Shown: one piece after another, positions 43,759 through 52,271 of the stretch
How the letters are laid out: every line of letters starts with the position of its first letter
How positions within the stretch are numbered: position 1 is the first letter of the stretch
Origin: CAZKNF01 sp964554105
GTDB taxonomy: Bacteria > Bacteroidota > Rhodothermia > Rhodothermales > VXPQ01
NCBI GenBank assembly: GCA_964554105.1
Contig: CAZKNF010000010.1
Span: forward strand, 13,287 to 77,286
Length of the DNA: 64,000 bases
Direction: 5' to 3'
The notes under the pieces: model-generated
Database searches by the model: none
Told to the model about the DNA's origin: nothing
What the model saw: only the letters and a program-made list of their open reading frames with translations
Made by a program: the position numbers and the translations under genes

Positions 43759-45138
43759 CTATTCGACGATGGTGCACATCCCGGTATCGAAGGCCTCCCG
43801 GAGTGCGTCGGTAGCATCTTGACGGAATGCGTCGGCATCCCGATGCCGATCCTGTAGAAATGCGATGCCTATGGAGACGCCGCCTTGCAGCGGTCCGGGC
43901 GTTTCCGTAAGTCCGTGCTGCAAGTCGACGGCCCATCCTTCCACTGCCGGTCCATCGGCATGGAAAAAGACGCCGTACGTCAGTTCCCCGAACCGCTCGA
44001 CGCGTGCATCTCGCGCCGTGTATCGCAGCTGCGAAGCAAGAGCGCGTTCCGCTTCCTTTATGTCGCCGTCTCCCTGGCGGGCTATCAGCTCTGCGTCGTT
44101 CAGATGAATCAGTGCCAGCGCGAGCGGAAGCTCCTTGCTTCTCGCCTGCTCGATCTCCTCAAGGATGATCTCGCGTCGGGGGCGGACATAATCGTAAACG
44201 TCGAGCGTTTCCGCCTGGTCGCCCGGCTCGATGATCGCTCCGAGCAGACGCGCAAAATGGCTCAAGAGCGCCCGCTGCCGCGGCGTATCGAGCGCTCCTT
44301 CCTGCATCGAATCCGCAAGAAGAAAATATGTCGATGGGGCACTCGGGCGAGGCACGGCCGCAACTGCGAGCTGCTTCACGGCGATCGTTTCGCGATAGTA
44401 GCCGAGATTACCCGGGGGCAAGTCGTCTTCGGATATGCGTCGAATACAGGTCGCGGACTTCGAATCCCGCGTCTGGATGAGCGGCACTCTGGTTGCGAAA
44501 TCACCTCCGCTGCGAGCATACGCATTGAGGCTGACGACGCCTTCAATATGGTAATGAAGCGATTTTTCATCCTGCTTCAAAAGGCAGACGGTCTGGGCAC
44601 CCAGCACCGCGCGAAGCGATTGAAGGTACGGCAACAAGACGTCCTTGCTACCATCCGAGTCCTCGTCCATCGATGCGCGGATGGTCTGTGACCGCTCCTT
44701 GACGGCTAGCGTCGTCTGCGGACGATTCCGAGGACGGATGCCGTTTGACTCGGCAGAACCCGACGCCGAAACACCTTTTTTTGTCGCCACATTCTCCACC
44801 GAATCCTTTTCTCTTTCGATTGATGCCCGATCCGCTGCACTCGGGGCGGCCGTATCGCGGGGTGATGTCTCGTCCGCATCCGACTGCATCGAACGGTCTC
44901 TCGGCTTGATGTCGAGAATTCCAAGCGCGTTTAACTCATCGTCATCCGTCGACTGCTTCTGCGCGTAGGCAGAGGACACCTTCTGGTGACTCGCCCGCCG
45001 GCGCTGTACTCGCTGCAGTATGAGAGCAACCGAGACGGCGAGAGCCACACCGGACGCCACGAACAGCAGCGGCCACTTCAGGACAAAACCAAGGATCGCG
45101 GCAACGGCTGCCACAATCATAAAGAGGACGCGGATCAT
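43759..45138 (-). CDS. Membrane-anchored GAF-like/degenerate GGDEF-like protein
   Basis: A 459-residue protein starting at ATG 45138 with two hydrophobic helices (about 1-40), a long acidic/Ser-rich disordered linker (to about 165), a GAF-like sensory domain (SLRAVLGAQTVCLLKQDEKSLHYHIEGV) and a C-terminal region. That region folds like a diguanylate cyclase: LALALIHLNDAE at its start, then RFGELTYGVFF where GGDEF would be. The GGDEF loop and the I-site are absent, so it is probably catalytically dead and serves as a ligand sensor or scaffold. No partner gene is visible; it converges on the iol operon. Confidence 0.65.
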   Translation of the reverse strand: MIRVLFMIVAAVAAILGFVLKWPLLFVASGVALAVSVALILQRVQRRRASHQKVSSAYAQKQSTDDDELNALGILDIKPRDRSMQSDADETSPRDTAAPSAADRASIEREKDSVENVATKKGVSASGSAESNGIRPRNRPQTTLAVKERSQTIRASMDEDSDGSKDVLLPYLQSLRAVLGAQTVCLLKQDEKSLHYHIEGVVSLNAYARSGGDFATRVPLIQTRDSKSATCIRRISEDDLPPGNLGYYRETIAVKQLAVAAVPRPSAPSTYFLLADSMQEGALDTPRQRALLSHFARLLGAIIEPGDQAETLDVYDYVRPRREIILEEIEQARSKELPLALALIHLNDAELIARQGDGDIKEAERALASQLRYTARDARVERFGELTYGVFFHADGPAVEGWAVDLQHGLTETPGPLQGGVSIGIAFLQDRHRDADAFRQDATDALREAFDTGMCTIVE

Positions 45139-45397
45139 ACGGCTCGTGAGATGCCGAAGAGAGGGGTAAGAACCGGGACGGGTGGGACTGGTCTGTGAAT
45201 CTACCAGCACATTGATGTAAAGTCAATAAAGAGCCTGAGGTTATCTGCATCCGATTGCCGCAAAGCCCACAATACTTCTTGCCGAAATACTTTACAGGTG
45301 GCTGCCGAAGCTCACGCCAGGTTGCGTCCATGGTCGCGATGCACCAAATTGACGAGCCAAATGGGAACCCGCACTCGCAATCTATTTGAAGCATCAG

Positions 45398-46222
45398 ATG
45401 GTACGACGCAGCAGCATTCTACTCCTTCTTGCTTTGCTTTTATCCGCCTGCGGCGCGGACGGTGCCCGGCAGGCCGAGGATGAAGATGCAGGAACGATGG
45501 ACTTTCCGACAGGCAATGTCATCGATCTAAGTCATCCATTCAACTCGGAGACGATCTACTGGCCGACGGCGGAGGACTTCAGCCGTGTCGCTACCGCAGA
45601 AGGCGTCACGGATGAGGGCTACTTCTACGCCTCCGGCACGTTCACGTCCGCCGAACACGGCGGCACACATATCGATGCCCCTATCCACTTCTCCGAGAGT
45701 GGTCAGTCGGTCGACCAGATCCCGCTTGATCGGCTGATTGGCCCCGCAGTCGTCATTGACGTTAGCGAGCACGTTTCGGCCAATCCGGATTACCGGATCT
45801 CCGCCGAAGACATCCAGGAATGGGAAGCTGAAAATCGTCCTGTACCTGATGGCAGCATCGTTTTTTTCCGCACGGGATTCGGCGAGTTCTGGCCGGACCG
45901 CTCGCAATATATGGGTACGGACGAGCGCGGCCCTGAGGCTGTCGCCGATCTTCACTTCCCCGGACTGGATGCGGGCGCAGCGCGGTGGCTTCTCGAGAAT
46001 CGGAGCATCAAGGCTGTCGGGATCGACACCCCAAGCATCGACTACGGGCAATCGCGGCAGTTCGAGACGCACCAGATGCTGGCCGGTGAGAATATACCAG
46101 CGTTGGAGAATGTGGCGAATCTGGACCAGCTTCCGCCGGAAGGTGCCGTCGTCATTGCACTACCGATGAAGATCGAGGGAGGAAGCGGCGGACCGGTGCG
46201 AATTGCCGCACTTGTGCCATAG
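45398..46222 (+). CDS. Cyclase/kynurenine-formamidase-family lipoprotein
   Basis: A 274-residue metal-dependent hydrolase with a lipoprotein signal (LLSACG, C18; start ATG 45398, alternative ATG 45386). The family motif HxGTHxDxPxHF is intact as HGGTHIDAPIHF (H87, H91, D93, H97), and VGIDTPSIDYGQ plus HQMLAGENI are also conserved. Relatives include kynurenine formamidase, isatin hydrolase and related amidohydrolases using Mn or Zn. An exported, lipid-anchored member is unusual if kynurenine is the substrate. No tryptophan-degradation genes adjoin it. Family firm, substrate unknown. Confidence 0.87.
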   Translation: MVRRSSILLLLALLLSACGADGARQAEDEDAGTMDFPTGNVIDLSHPFNSETIYWPTAEDFSRVATAEGVTDEGYFYASGTFTSAEHGGTHIDAPIHFSESGQSVDQIPLDRLIGPAVVIDVSEHVSANPDYRISAEDIQEWEAENRPVPDGSIVFFRTGFGEFWPDRSQYMGTDERGPEAVADLHFPGLDAGAARWLLENRSIKAVGIDTPSIDYGQSRQFETHQMLAGENIPALENVANLDQLPPEGAVVIALPMKIEGGSGGPVRIAALVP

Positions 46223-46248
46223 TTAGCATAGGTCCCGGGCTCTGTTCT

Positions 46249-47316
46249 CTAAAGGGCCGAATCGGTATCGGCCGTGTCCCGCTGCGAGTCCGTACCGGAC
46301 CGCCTGGCACCGGCTGCAGGCGCTGCGGCCGTGTCAGAGGGCGGCACCGTGATCGTGTCGGCAGGTGACGCCGAAGCCGTATCGACAGGAACCTGCAGCG
46401 TATCGCCTGCAGGTAGCCGGTCCATCCCGCCTTCATTCAGGTAGATCGACCCATTTTCCGTCAGAAGACGAATGTTCGCGTTGCCCTGGCCCATCTGGCC
46501 GTTGAACTCAGCACCTGCCCCTTCCGGATCAAGGCTTCGATCCACAAACGACAGGCCTGATATCTGAACCGCTCCTGCGGATGTCTGCGCCTCGATCCGC
46601 GCAGACGCCGTGGACGGAAGCGACACCGTGACGTCACCGTTCGAGGTCTCGAGTTCGATCGTCGTATTGGACGGCAAATCCTCTACACCCACGAAAATCG
46701 CTCCGTTGTTTACGCGAATGTCGGCATTATCGGCGATGCCGGCCACCTGAACTCCCCCGCTTCCGTTCCTGATCTGCAGTGGTCCGTCGGGCCCGGAGAG
46801 CGAAATGAGACCACTCTCCCATTGGATTTGCAAATTGGTGCCTTCCGGCATGGTCCCGCGCACGTTCACGGCGGTACGCCGATTGTCCGACGATTGTATG
46901 ACGTAGCGATAGGCGTCATCGCTCCCTTCTTCCGTGATGTCCACCTCATCCAACAGCCTGAGCGCGCCCTCGCTGTCGTCCCCGCGGGCCGTCTTCTCGA
47001 ACTCGAGTGTGGCGAATCGATCAGAGGTGGCCTCGAGGCTGATGTTGCCATGATATCCTTCCAGGACAAGGAGGCGACCACCGGGTGCGACGCCCCTCTC
47101 CGTCACCTCCCTCTCCTCGGTGTGGCCTAGGACGAGGCCGCCTTCTTCCGACTCTCCGACATCATCGGTAGCCTGACCGCAGGCCGACAGCAGGATGGCC
47201 ATGATGAGGGCCATCGTCATGACCGGCAGTGCCGCAGCAGAGCTAAGAGTCGCGATTCGGTATGGAACGAACGACCTGCGAGGGGGGTGACGCCGTACCG
47301 GGAGAGCGCGCATCAT
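46249..47316 (-). CDS. DUF4097-type beta-helix lipoprotein
   Basis: A 355-residue protein with a long basic N-region, a hydrophobic stretch and a lipobox (ILLSACG). The body consists of short repeated beta strands such as GNISLEATS, GLISLSGPDGPLQIRNGSGGVQVAG, NADIRVNNGAIFVGV and NGDVTVSLPSTASARIEAQTSAGAVQISG. This is the DUF4097 (adhesin-like) single-stranded beta-helix pattern. The C-terminal 50 residues are rich in Pro, Ala, Thr and Asp and look disordered. The function is unknown, likely at the cell surface. An ATG at 47220 would give a shorter signal lacking positive charges, so the upstream start was kept. Confidence 0.72.
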   Translation of the reverse strand: MMRALPVRRHPPRRSFVPYRIATLSSAAALPVMTMALIMAILLSACGQATDDVGESEEGGLVLGHTEEREVTERGVAPGGRLLVLEGYHGNISLEATSDRFATLEFEKTARGDDSEGALRLLDEVDITEEGSDDAYRYVIQSSDNRRTAVNVRGTMPEGTNLQIQWESGLISLSGPDGPLQIRNGSGGVQVAGIADNADIRVNNGAIFVGVEDLPSNTTIELETSNGDVTVSLPSTASARIEAQTSAGAVQISGLSFVDRSLDPEGAGAEFNGQMGQGNANIRLLTENGSIYLNEGGMDRLPAGDTLQVPVDTASASPADTITVPPSDTAAAPAAGARRSGTDSQRDTADTDSAL

Positions 47317-47448
47317 GTGATCCGATTGATTCTCAGGGTGCCGGATTCTAACCCCGCTTACATGGCCACTGATCCCTTACTTATGATGCGCACTGCTGCG
47401 TTGCAGCGCCATGTCAATGTACAACGACAGCCGTACCGAACGACCGCT

Positions 47449-48330
47449 TTAGCGAAGGACCGCCTTATGAAGGAATCGCCGCACGGCGAAAAGCGAGCCA
47501 ATCCAGCCGAGCCCGACACCGCACAGTATTATACCGATCGTCACGATGAGAGCAGCCGTCGACGATGAGGCATCCGTCTCGGGTAGAAAACCGAAAATGA
47601 GGCTGTAGACCCCCGACAGCACAAGGGCCGCCAGCACTCCGGCGAGCAGCCCCTGCGCGATGCCTTCGACTAGAAAGGGCCTTCGAATGAAGCTGTCGGT
47701 AGCGCCGACGAGCTTCATCGTGCGGATAAGGAGTCTTCGGGCGTAAATCGTCAGGCGGATTGTGTTTGCGACGAGGAAAATGGATGCGAGGACGACAATA
47801 GTACCCAGCATCAGGCCCGCGGCCTGAAGGATTCGAAGATTCTGCTGCACCTTCACGAGCAGTGGCTGATTGAATACGACCTCGTCCACACGATTCCAGT
47901 CGCCGAATTCCTGCACCATGGTCGTGAGGCTATCGGGATTCGCGTAATTCGACTGGACGCGCACTCGGATAGATGCTGGAAGGAATGGTTCATCGAGAAA
48001 TACTTCCGCCCCCTCGCCGAACTCCTCCTGGAAGATCGCCTGGGCCTGCTCCTTCGAGACATATTCGGCCTCATCGACACCGGGCATTGTCGATGCACGA
48101 AAATAGAGCGCCTCCGCCGTGGCAGGCGTGATCGACTCCTCCAGAAACATCTCCATCTCGCCGACACGCTGCCGGAGCCACGTGGACACTTTCTGCGCCT
48201 CATACGTGAGCATGGCGAACAGGCCGATGAGAACCAGAGCAACGGTCATCGCCCCCGTTGCCGCGAGTACGGCGAACTTGGCGCGCTGGAATCCAGCGAG
48301 TCCTTCTTTGATGCTGTAGGGTAAAGGCAC
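47449..48330 (-). CDS. ftsX: Cell division protein FtsX
   Basis: A 293-residue permease-like protein with one N-terminal transmembrane helix, an extracytoplasmic domain of about 110 residues (SITPATAEALYFRASTMPGVDEAEYVSKEQA), then three helices with the FtsX C-terminal pattern (EIRTMKLVGAT-like IRTMKLVGATDSFIRRPFLVEG). With the ATPase FtsE it activates septal peptidoglycan hydrolases. ftsE is not adjacent; instead the gene follows pheA by 14 bp, apparently in an argS-pheA-ftsX run. Separation of ftsX from ftsE is common in Bacteroidota. Confidence 0.92.
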   Translation of the reverse strand: MPLPYSIKEGLAGFQRAKFAVLAATGAMTVALVLIGLFAMLTYEAQKVSTWLRQRVGEMEMFLEESITPATAEALYFRASTMPGVDEAEYVSKEQAQAIFQEEFGEGAEVFLDEPFLPASIRVRVQSNYANPDSLTTMVQEFGDWNRVDEVVFNQPLLVKVQQNLRILQAAGLMLGTIVVLASIFLVANTIRLTIYARRLLIRTMKLVGATDSFIRRPFLVEGIAQGLLAGVLAALVLSGVYSLIFGFLPETDASSSTAALIVTIGIILCGVGLGWIGSLFAVRRFLHKAVLR

Positions 48331-48344
48331 TTCGGTTTTTAGAG

Positions 48345-49193
48345 TTAGTCGACCGTATCTCCTATCGGATAAGATCCGAGCACTTTTAGATATGACGCAA
48401 TTTCGGTGAGGTGCTCGAGGGCGCGCTGCACGGTTTCATCCGCCCTCGACCCCTCTACATCTAGATAAAACAGGTAGCTGCCGGGGCTGCCCACCAGTGG
48501 GCGGCTCTCGATTTTGAACAGATCGAGCTCCCGCAGCGCAAACACGGCCAGGCTCTTGAACAACGCGCCGGGCACATTGGCCTTCATGGAGTATACGAGG
48601 GATGTTTTCCAATCGCGGTTTGCGGTTTTCAGTCCCGAATCCTGCGTCCCCGGTTCCGCAGAGAGCGCCAGAAAGCGCGTATAGTTTTGATGATTGCTTT
48701 CGACATTCTCTGCAAGGATCGCAAGTCCGTACTCCTTCGCCGCGCGCGCGCTCGCGATCGCGGCCTCATCCAGCCTCCCTTCGGTAGACACCATTTTCGC
48801 CGCCCCGGCCGTATCATACGCGGGGATGATCTCGGCACCCGGAACGTTCCGTCTCAGATATGGCAGGCACTGCCCTATCGCCTGGGGGTGTGAATGTATC
48901 TTGCGCAGGCCGGCGAGCGAAGCGCCGTCGCAGGCCATGATATTGTGTCTGATGCGGAGCTGAACCTCGCCGACGATCGATAAATCGTGCTCACGGAGGA
49001 GGTCGTAGTTGGTGTGCACGCTTCCGAAGAGCGAGTTCTCGATCGGGATGACGGCCCGTTCCGCGTCACCACCGGCAACGGCGCCGAAAACCGCCTCGAA
49101 CGTTGGTCGAGGAAACAGATCCGCAGTGTCATAAAGCGCCATCACCGCTTCTTCGCTGAAGGCACCGATTTCTCCCTGAAATGCAATTCTCAT
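48345..49193 (-). CDS. pheA: Prephenate dehydratase
   Basis: A 282-residue monofunctional prephenate dehydratase. The catalytic domain begins AFQGEIGAFSEEAV, with IPIENSLFGSVHTNYDLL and HSHPQAIGQC following. The ACT regulatory domain has the ESRP phenylalanine-binding motif (KIESRPLVGSPGSYLFYLDVEG) near the C-terminus. It makes phenylpyruvate for phenylalanine synthesis and is feedback-inhibited through the ACT domain. ATG 49193 is chosen because homologues start there; a GTG at 49235 overlaps the argS stop (GTGA) and is a real alternative given how common such overlaps are in this genome. Confidence 0.95.
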   Translation of the reverse strand: MRIAFQGEIGAFSEEAVMALYDTADLFPRPTFEAVFGAVAGGDAERAVIPIENSLFGSVHTNYDLLREHDLSIVGEVQLRIRHNIMACDGASLAGLRKIHSHPQAIGQCLPYLRRNVPGAEIIPAYDTAGAAKMVSTEGRLDEAAIASARAAKEYGLAILAENVESNHQNYTRFLALSAEPGTQDSGLKTANRDWKTSLVYSMKANVPGALFKSLAVFALRELDLFKIESRPLVGSPGSYLFYLDVEGSRADETVQRALEHLTEIASYLKVLGSYPIGDTVD

Positions 49194-49231
49194 ATTCGAC
49201 AGCGAGTGATTCTTCGGAAATGGGCCCGCGC

Positions 49232-50923
49232 TCACATGCGCTCCGGCGCCGAAATGCCCATTACCGTGAGCCCGTTCTGAAGTGTGATGCGCGCGGCTTC
49301 GGCAAGATTCATTCGTGCGGTTGCGAGTTTTTTCTCCTCGCCGATAATACGGCAGTTGCCGTAGAACTGTGTAAAAGCCACGGCGACGTCGCGCAGATAA
49401 TTGGCCACCGTGTGCGGCTCCATTAGATCGCAGGCTCGCTCGATGACCTCCGGCAGCCGCAGAATTTCCTTCATTAACGCGATTTCGCTGTCGTGCTCGA
49501 GCACCGACAGGTCCGCCCCGTCGGCAAACGTGAAGCCGACCTCTTCCGCCTTTCGAAGTATCGAACAGATGCGGGCGTGAGCGTACTGGAGATAGAAGAC
49601 GGGGTTCTTCTCGCTCGCTTCTCTGGCCAGATCCAGGTCGAACTCGAGGTGCGTGTTCGGCGAGCGCATGAGAAAGAAGAAGCGTGTGACATCCTCACCG
49701 ACCTCGTCCATCAACTCGTCGAGCGTCACGTACGTGGCCTTTCGCGTGCTCATCTTCACCGGCTCGCCGCCGCGGACGAGGGTCACAAACTGATAGATGA
49801 CGACGTCTATTTTTGAAGGATCATAGCCCAGCACGCGTACGCCTTCGAGGACATCCGGATACGTCGCAATGTGATCAGCCCCGAAGATGTCGATTACACG
49901 ATCGTATCCCCGCTCGAGCTTGTCGGCGTGGTAGGCGATGTCCGGCAGACGGTAGGTTGGCTCACCACTACTCTTCACGAGGACGGTGTCCTGCTCCTTG
50001 CCGAATTCCGTCGTCTTGAACCAGACGGCACCCTCCTTCTCGTAGACGTACCCATTCTTCCGCAGCGCATCGAGCGTCGTCCAAACCCGCTCGTCTTCAT
50101 ACAGGCTGTACTCATTGAAATAGGAATCCATTCGGATGCCGAGGCGATCCATCGTCCGCTCGATGTCGCGGAATATCGCCTTCTCGCCCGCTTCCTGGAA
50201 TACTGCGACGTCGTTCACATCGAGACCGGTGCCATGCGCTTCGTGGAGCGACTGTGCAATACCGTGGATGTACTCCCCCAGGTAACCGTCATCGGGAAAG
50301 GATTCGGGAACGTCCACCCACTCATTCTCGCCAACCTTAATCTGCTTGTGCGGGATGTCGTCGTTCACCAGCGACTGGTACCGAGCCCGAACGGACTCGC
50401 CGAGAATTCGCATCTGGCGGCCGCCGTCGTTGAAGTAGTACTCTCGCGTGACCTCGTATCCGGACCACTCGAGCAGATTTGCGACCGTGTCGCCGAGGAC
50501 GGCATTTCGTCCGTGTCCGACGGTGAGCGGCCCTGTCGGATTCGCGCTGACGTATTCGACGATCGCCGTCAGGCCTTTGCCTCGTATCGATCGACCGTAA
50601 TCCGCTCCGGCGCCAAGCAGGTCTTCGACGCTGGAGGCGAGATACTCCTCCGAAAAGCGGAAATTGAGAAAGCCGGCACCTGCCACTTCTATCACGGCGA
50701 TACGCTTCGGATCGAGCGGCTTTTCCCGCAGCGCCTGTGCGAGATCCTCGGCGATCTGCCGAGGGGCCTTCCTGAGGTGACGCGCCAGCTGCATGGCCGC
50801 GTTGGATGACAGGTCCCCATGCTCGGGATTATTCGGTTTCTCGAATTCCGCAACGAAGTCACCGGGAACGTCCTGCATCGACGAAAGGACGTCGCTGATC
50901 TGCTCTGCGAGATACTCTTTCAT
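49232..50923 (-). CDS. argS: Arginyl-tRNA synthetase
   Basis: A 563-residue class I synthetase. The N-terminal additional domain (NNPEHGDLSSNAAMQLARHLRK) is followed by the HIGH-equivalent VSANPTGPLTVGHGRN, a KMSKS-equivalent region near VKMSTRKATYVTLDELMDE, and the alpha-helical anticodon-binding domain ending in FYGNCRI... ARITLQNGLTVMGI. It charges tRNA-Arg in translation. It heads an apparent argS-pheA-ftsX transcription unit. The start ATG is clear, and length is normal. Confidence 0.97.
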   Translation of the reverse strand: MKEYLAEQISDVLSSMQDVPGDFVAEFEKPNNPEHGDLSSNAAMQLARHLRKAPRQIAEDLAQALREKPLDPKRIAVIEVAGAGFLNFRFSEEYLASSVEDLLGAGADYGRSIRGKGLTAIVEYVSANPTGPLTVGHGRNAVLGDTVANLLEWSGYEVTREYYFNDGGRQMRILGESVRARYQSLVNDDIPHKQIKVGENEWVDVPESFPDDGYLGEYIHGIAQSLHEAHGTGLDVNDVAVFQEAGEKAIFRDIERTMDRLGIRMDSYFNEYSLYEDERVWTTLDALRKNGYVYEKEGAVWFKTTEFGKEQDTVLVKSSGEPTYRLPDIAYHADKLERGYDRVIDIFGADHIATYPDVLEGVRVLGYDPSKIDVVIYQFVTLVRGGEPVKMSTRKATYVTLDELMDEVGEDVTRFFFLMRSPNTHLEFDLDLAREASEKNPVFYLQYAHARICSILRKAEEVGFTFADGADLSVLEHDSEIALMKEILRLPEVIERACDLMEPHTVANYLRDVAVAFTQFYGNCRIIGEEKKLATARMNLAEAARITLQNGLTVMGISAPERM

Positions 50924-51025
50924 ATGAAATCTTTTGCACGCAAATGGGGCTTTGCCCGGGCAGCGCTACGCAGCCGCGAGCGTGTTGGGGATCGGCTTTC
51001 GCGGGCTCTATGTAAGCGGAAAACA

Positions 51026-51047
51026 GAGCGGGGTTTCAGGCGCGCTC
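51026..51047 (-). terminator. Possible terminator after the solA-like gene
   Basis: GAGCG (51026-51030) and CGCTC (51043-51047) form a 5-bp stem. Read on the minus strand it is followed by TGTTTTCC. It lies 10 bp beyond the minus-strand oxidase stop and before argS. The stem is short, so this is only a weak candidate. Confidence 0.35.
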
Positions 51048-51056
51048 CTCTCGGCT

Positions 51057-52271
51057 TCATCGCGCCTGGGAGCTCGCCTGCGGCCCACCGCCTGCCCCTG
51101 CATTCTGCGGCTCCGTCTTCGCTTTCGCGAACCGCTTTACGCTGAACGCCTTGAGATCCGCCGCCGGTTCTTCGCCCAGGAGCATTCTGACGAGCGACTC
51201 GCCGACGGCGCTGGACGCCTTGAATCCATGGCCGGAGCAGGCCGACGCGAATGCTACGCGATCCAGTCCCGGATGCAGGTCGATCAGATAATGCTCGTCG
51301 GGTGTATTCGTATAAAAGCAAGTGGATGCCTTTGCGATGCTGCCGTCTCCGGCACGCCCGGCCGCCTCCGGAAGCAGCCGGCGGGTCTGCTCGCGCAGCG
51401 CATCCACATCTGACTCGTGCACGCCCCTGTCGAGATCATCGGGATGACTGACCCGATCGCCACGGTGATGCAGTCCCGTCTTCACCCCATCGCCGATGTC
51501 AGGGAAACTGTATAGAACCTGATCTGCTGCATATTCCCAGACGGCAACGGGACATCGGTGCGGAGCGAACCGATCGTCGGTGGCCGCCGGTCGAAACCAG
51601 GCATTCACCTGGCGCTCAACGCTCAGTGAAATGTGGACGTCACGCAGGAGCGGCGCGATCCATCCTCCTGCACACAGAATAAGCCGGCCGACATCGACCG
51701 TACCGCTCTTGGTCTCGATGCGGAGGCTCTCGCCTGACGCCCCCCAGGACTGCACAGGTTCGTCAGATCTAATCTGTGCCCCCGCCTCTCCAGCCAGATC
51801 GAGGTGTGCCTGTATGCAGGCTTCCGGATGCAGCCAACCGGCCTCAGGCTCCCACAATGCTGTTTCGTCCTCACGCACTCGAAAGGCCGGAAAGCGGCGA
51901 TGCACTTCGTCGGGGTCGAGACGTTCCAGGGGGATGTCGAAGGCTTCCGCACTTCTTTGCGCGCCGTCGATCAGCTCACTGCCGGAGCGACCTATGGTAA
52001 GGCATCCGTTCAGATGCAACAGCGCTCTGCCGGCGGCTTTCTCGAGCTGGCGCCAGAGCTCGTATGCTCGATTGAGGATCGGCACATACATCGCACCCTC
52101 AAAATAGGCCCTGCGAATAATGCGGCTGCCTCCGTGCGACGATCCCATCACGTGGGGCGGCGTGTAAAGGTCGAATCCAACGGCGCTCAGCCCCCGTGCC
52201 GACGCCTCGTAGAGCGCAGCACTTCCGACGGCGCCGAGTCCGACGATTCCGATGTCAAAGGTTTCCTTCAT
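51057..52271 (-). CDS. Sarcosine/N-methyl-tryptophan oxidase-family flavoenzyme
   Basis: A 404-residue monomeric-sarcosine-oxidase-like flavoprotein. The N-terminal FAD motif is DIGIVGLGAVGSAALYEA, and the C-terminal segment ends SACSGHGFKASSAVGE. The covalent FAD-attachment cysteine is present in TCFYTNTPDEHYLIDLHP, matching the Cys of MSOX/MTOX. It oxidatively demethylates a secondary N-methyl amino acid, giving formaldehyde and hydrogen peroxide. It overlaps tldD by four bases. No glycine-betaine degradation genes adjoin, so which N-methyl amino acid is used cannot be read here. The last about 20 residues look unconserved. Confidence 0.9.
   Translation of the reverse strand: MKETFDIGIVGLGAVGSAALYEASARGLSAVGFDLYTPPHVMGSSHGGSRIIRRAYFEGAMYVPILNRAYELWRQLEKAAGRALLHLNGCLTIGRSGSELIDGAQRSAEAFDIPLERLDPDEVHRRFPAFRVREDETALWEPEAGWLHPEACIQAHLDLAGEAGAQIRSDEPVQSWGASGESLRIETKSGTVDVGRLILCAGGWIAPLLRDVHISLSVERQVNAWFRPAATDDRFAPHRCPVAVWEYAADQVLYSFPDIGDGVKTGLHHRGDRVSHPDDLDRGVHESDVDALREQTRRLLPEAAGRAGDGSIAKASTCFYTNTPDEHYLIDLHPGLDRVAFASACSGHGFKASSAVGESLVRMLLGEEPAADLKAFSVKRFAKAKTEPQNAGAGGGPQASSQAR

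Noticed and set aside
49871..50809. 312-codon open frame antisense to argS
   Set aside because: Shadow frame; argS is unambiguous.
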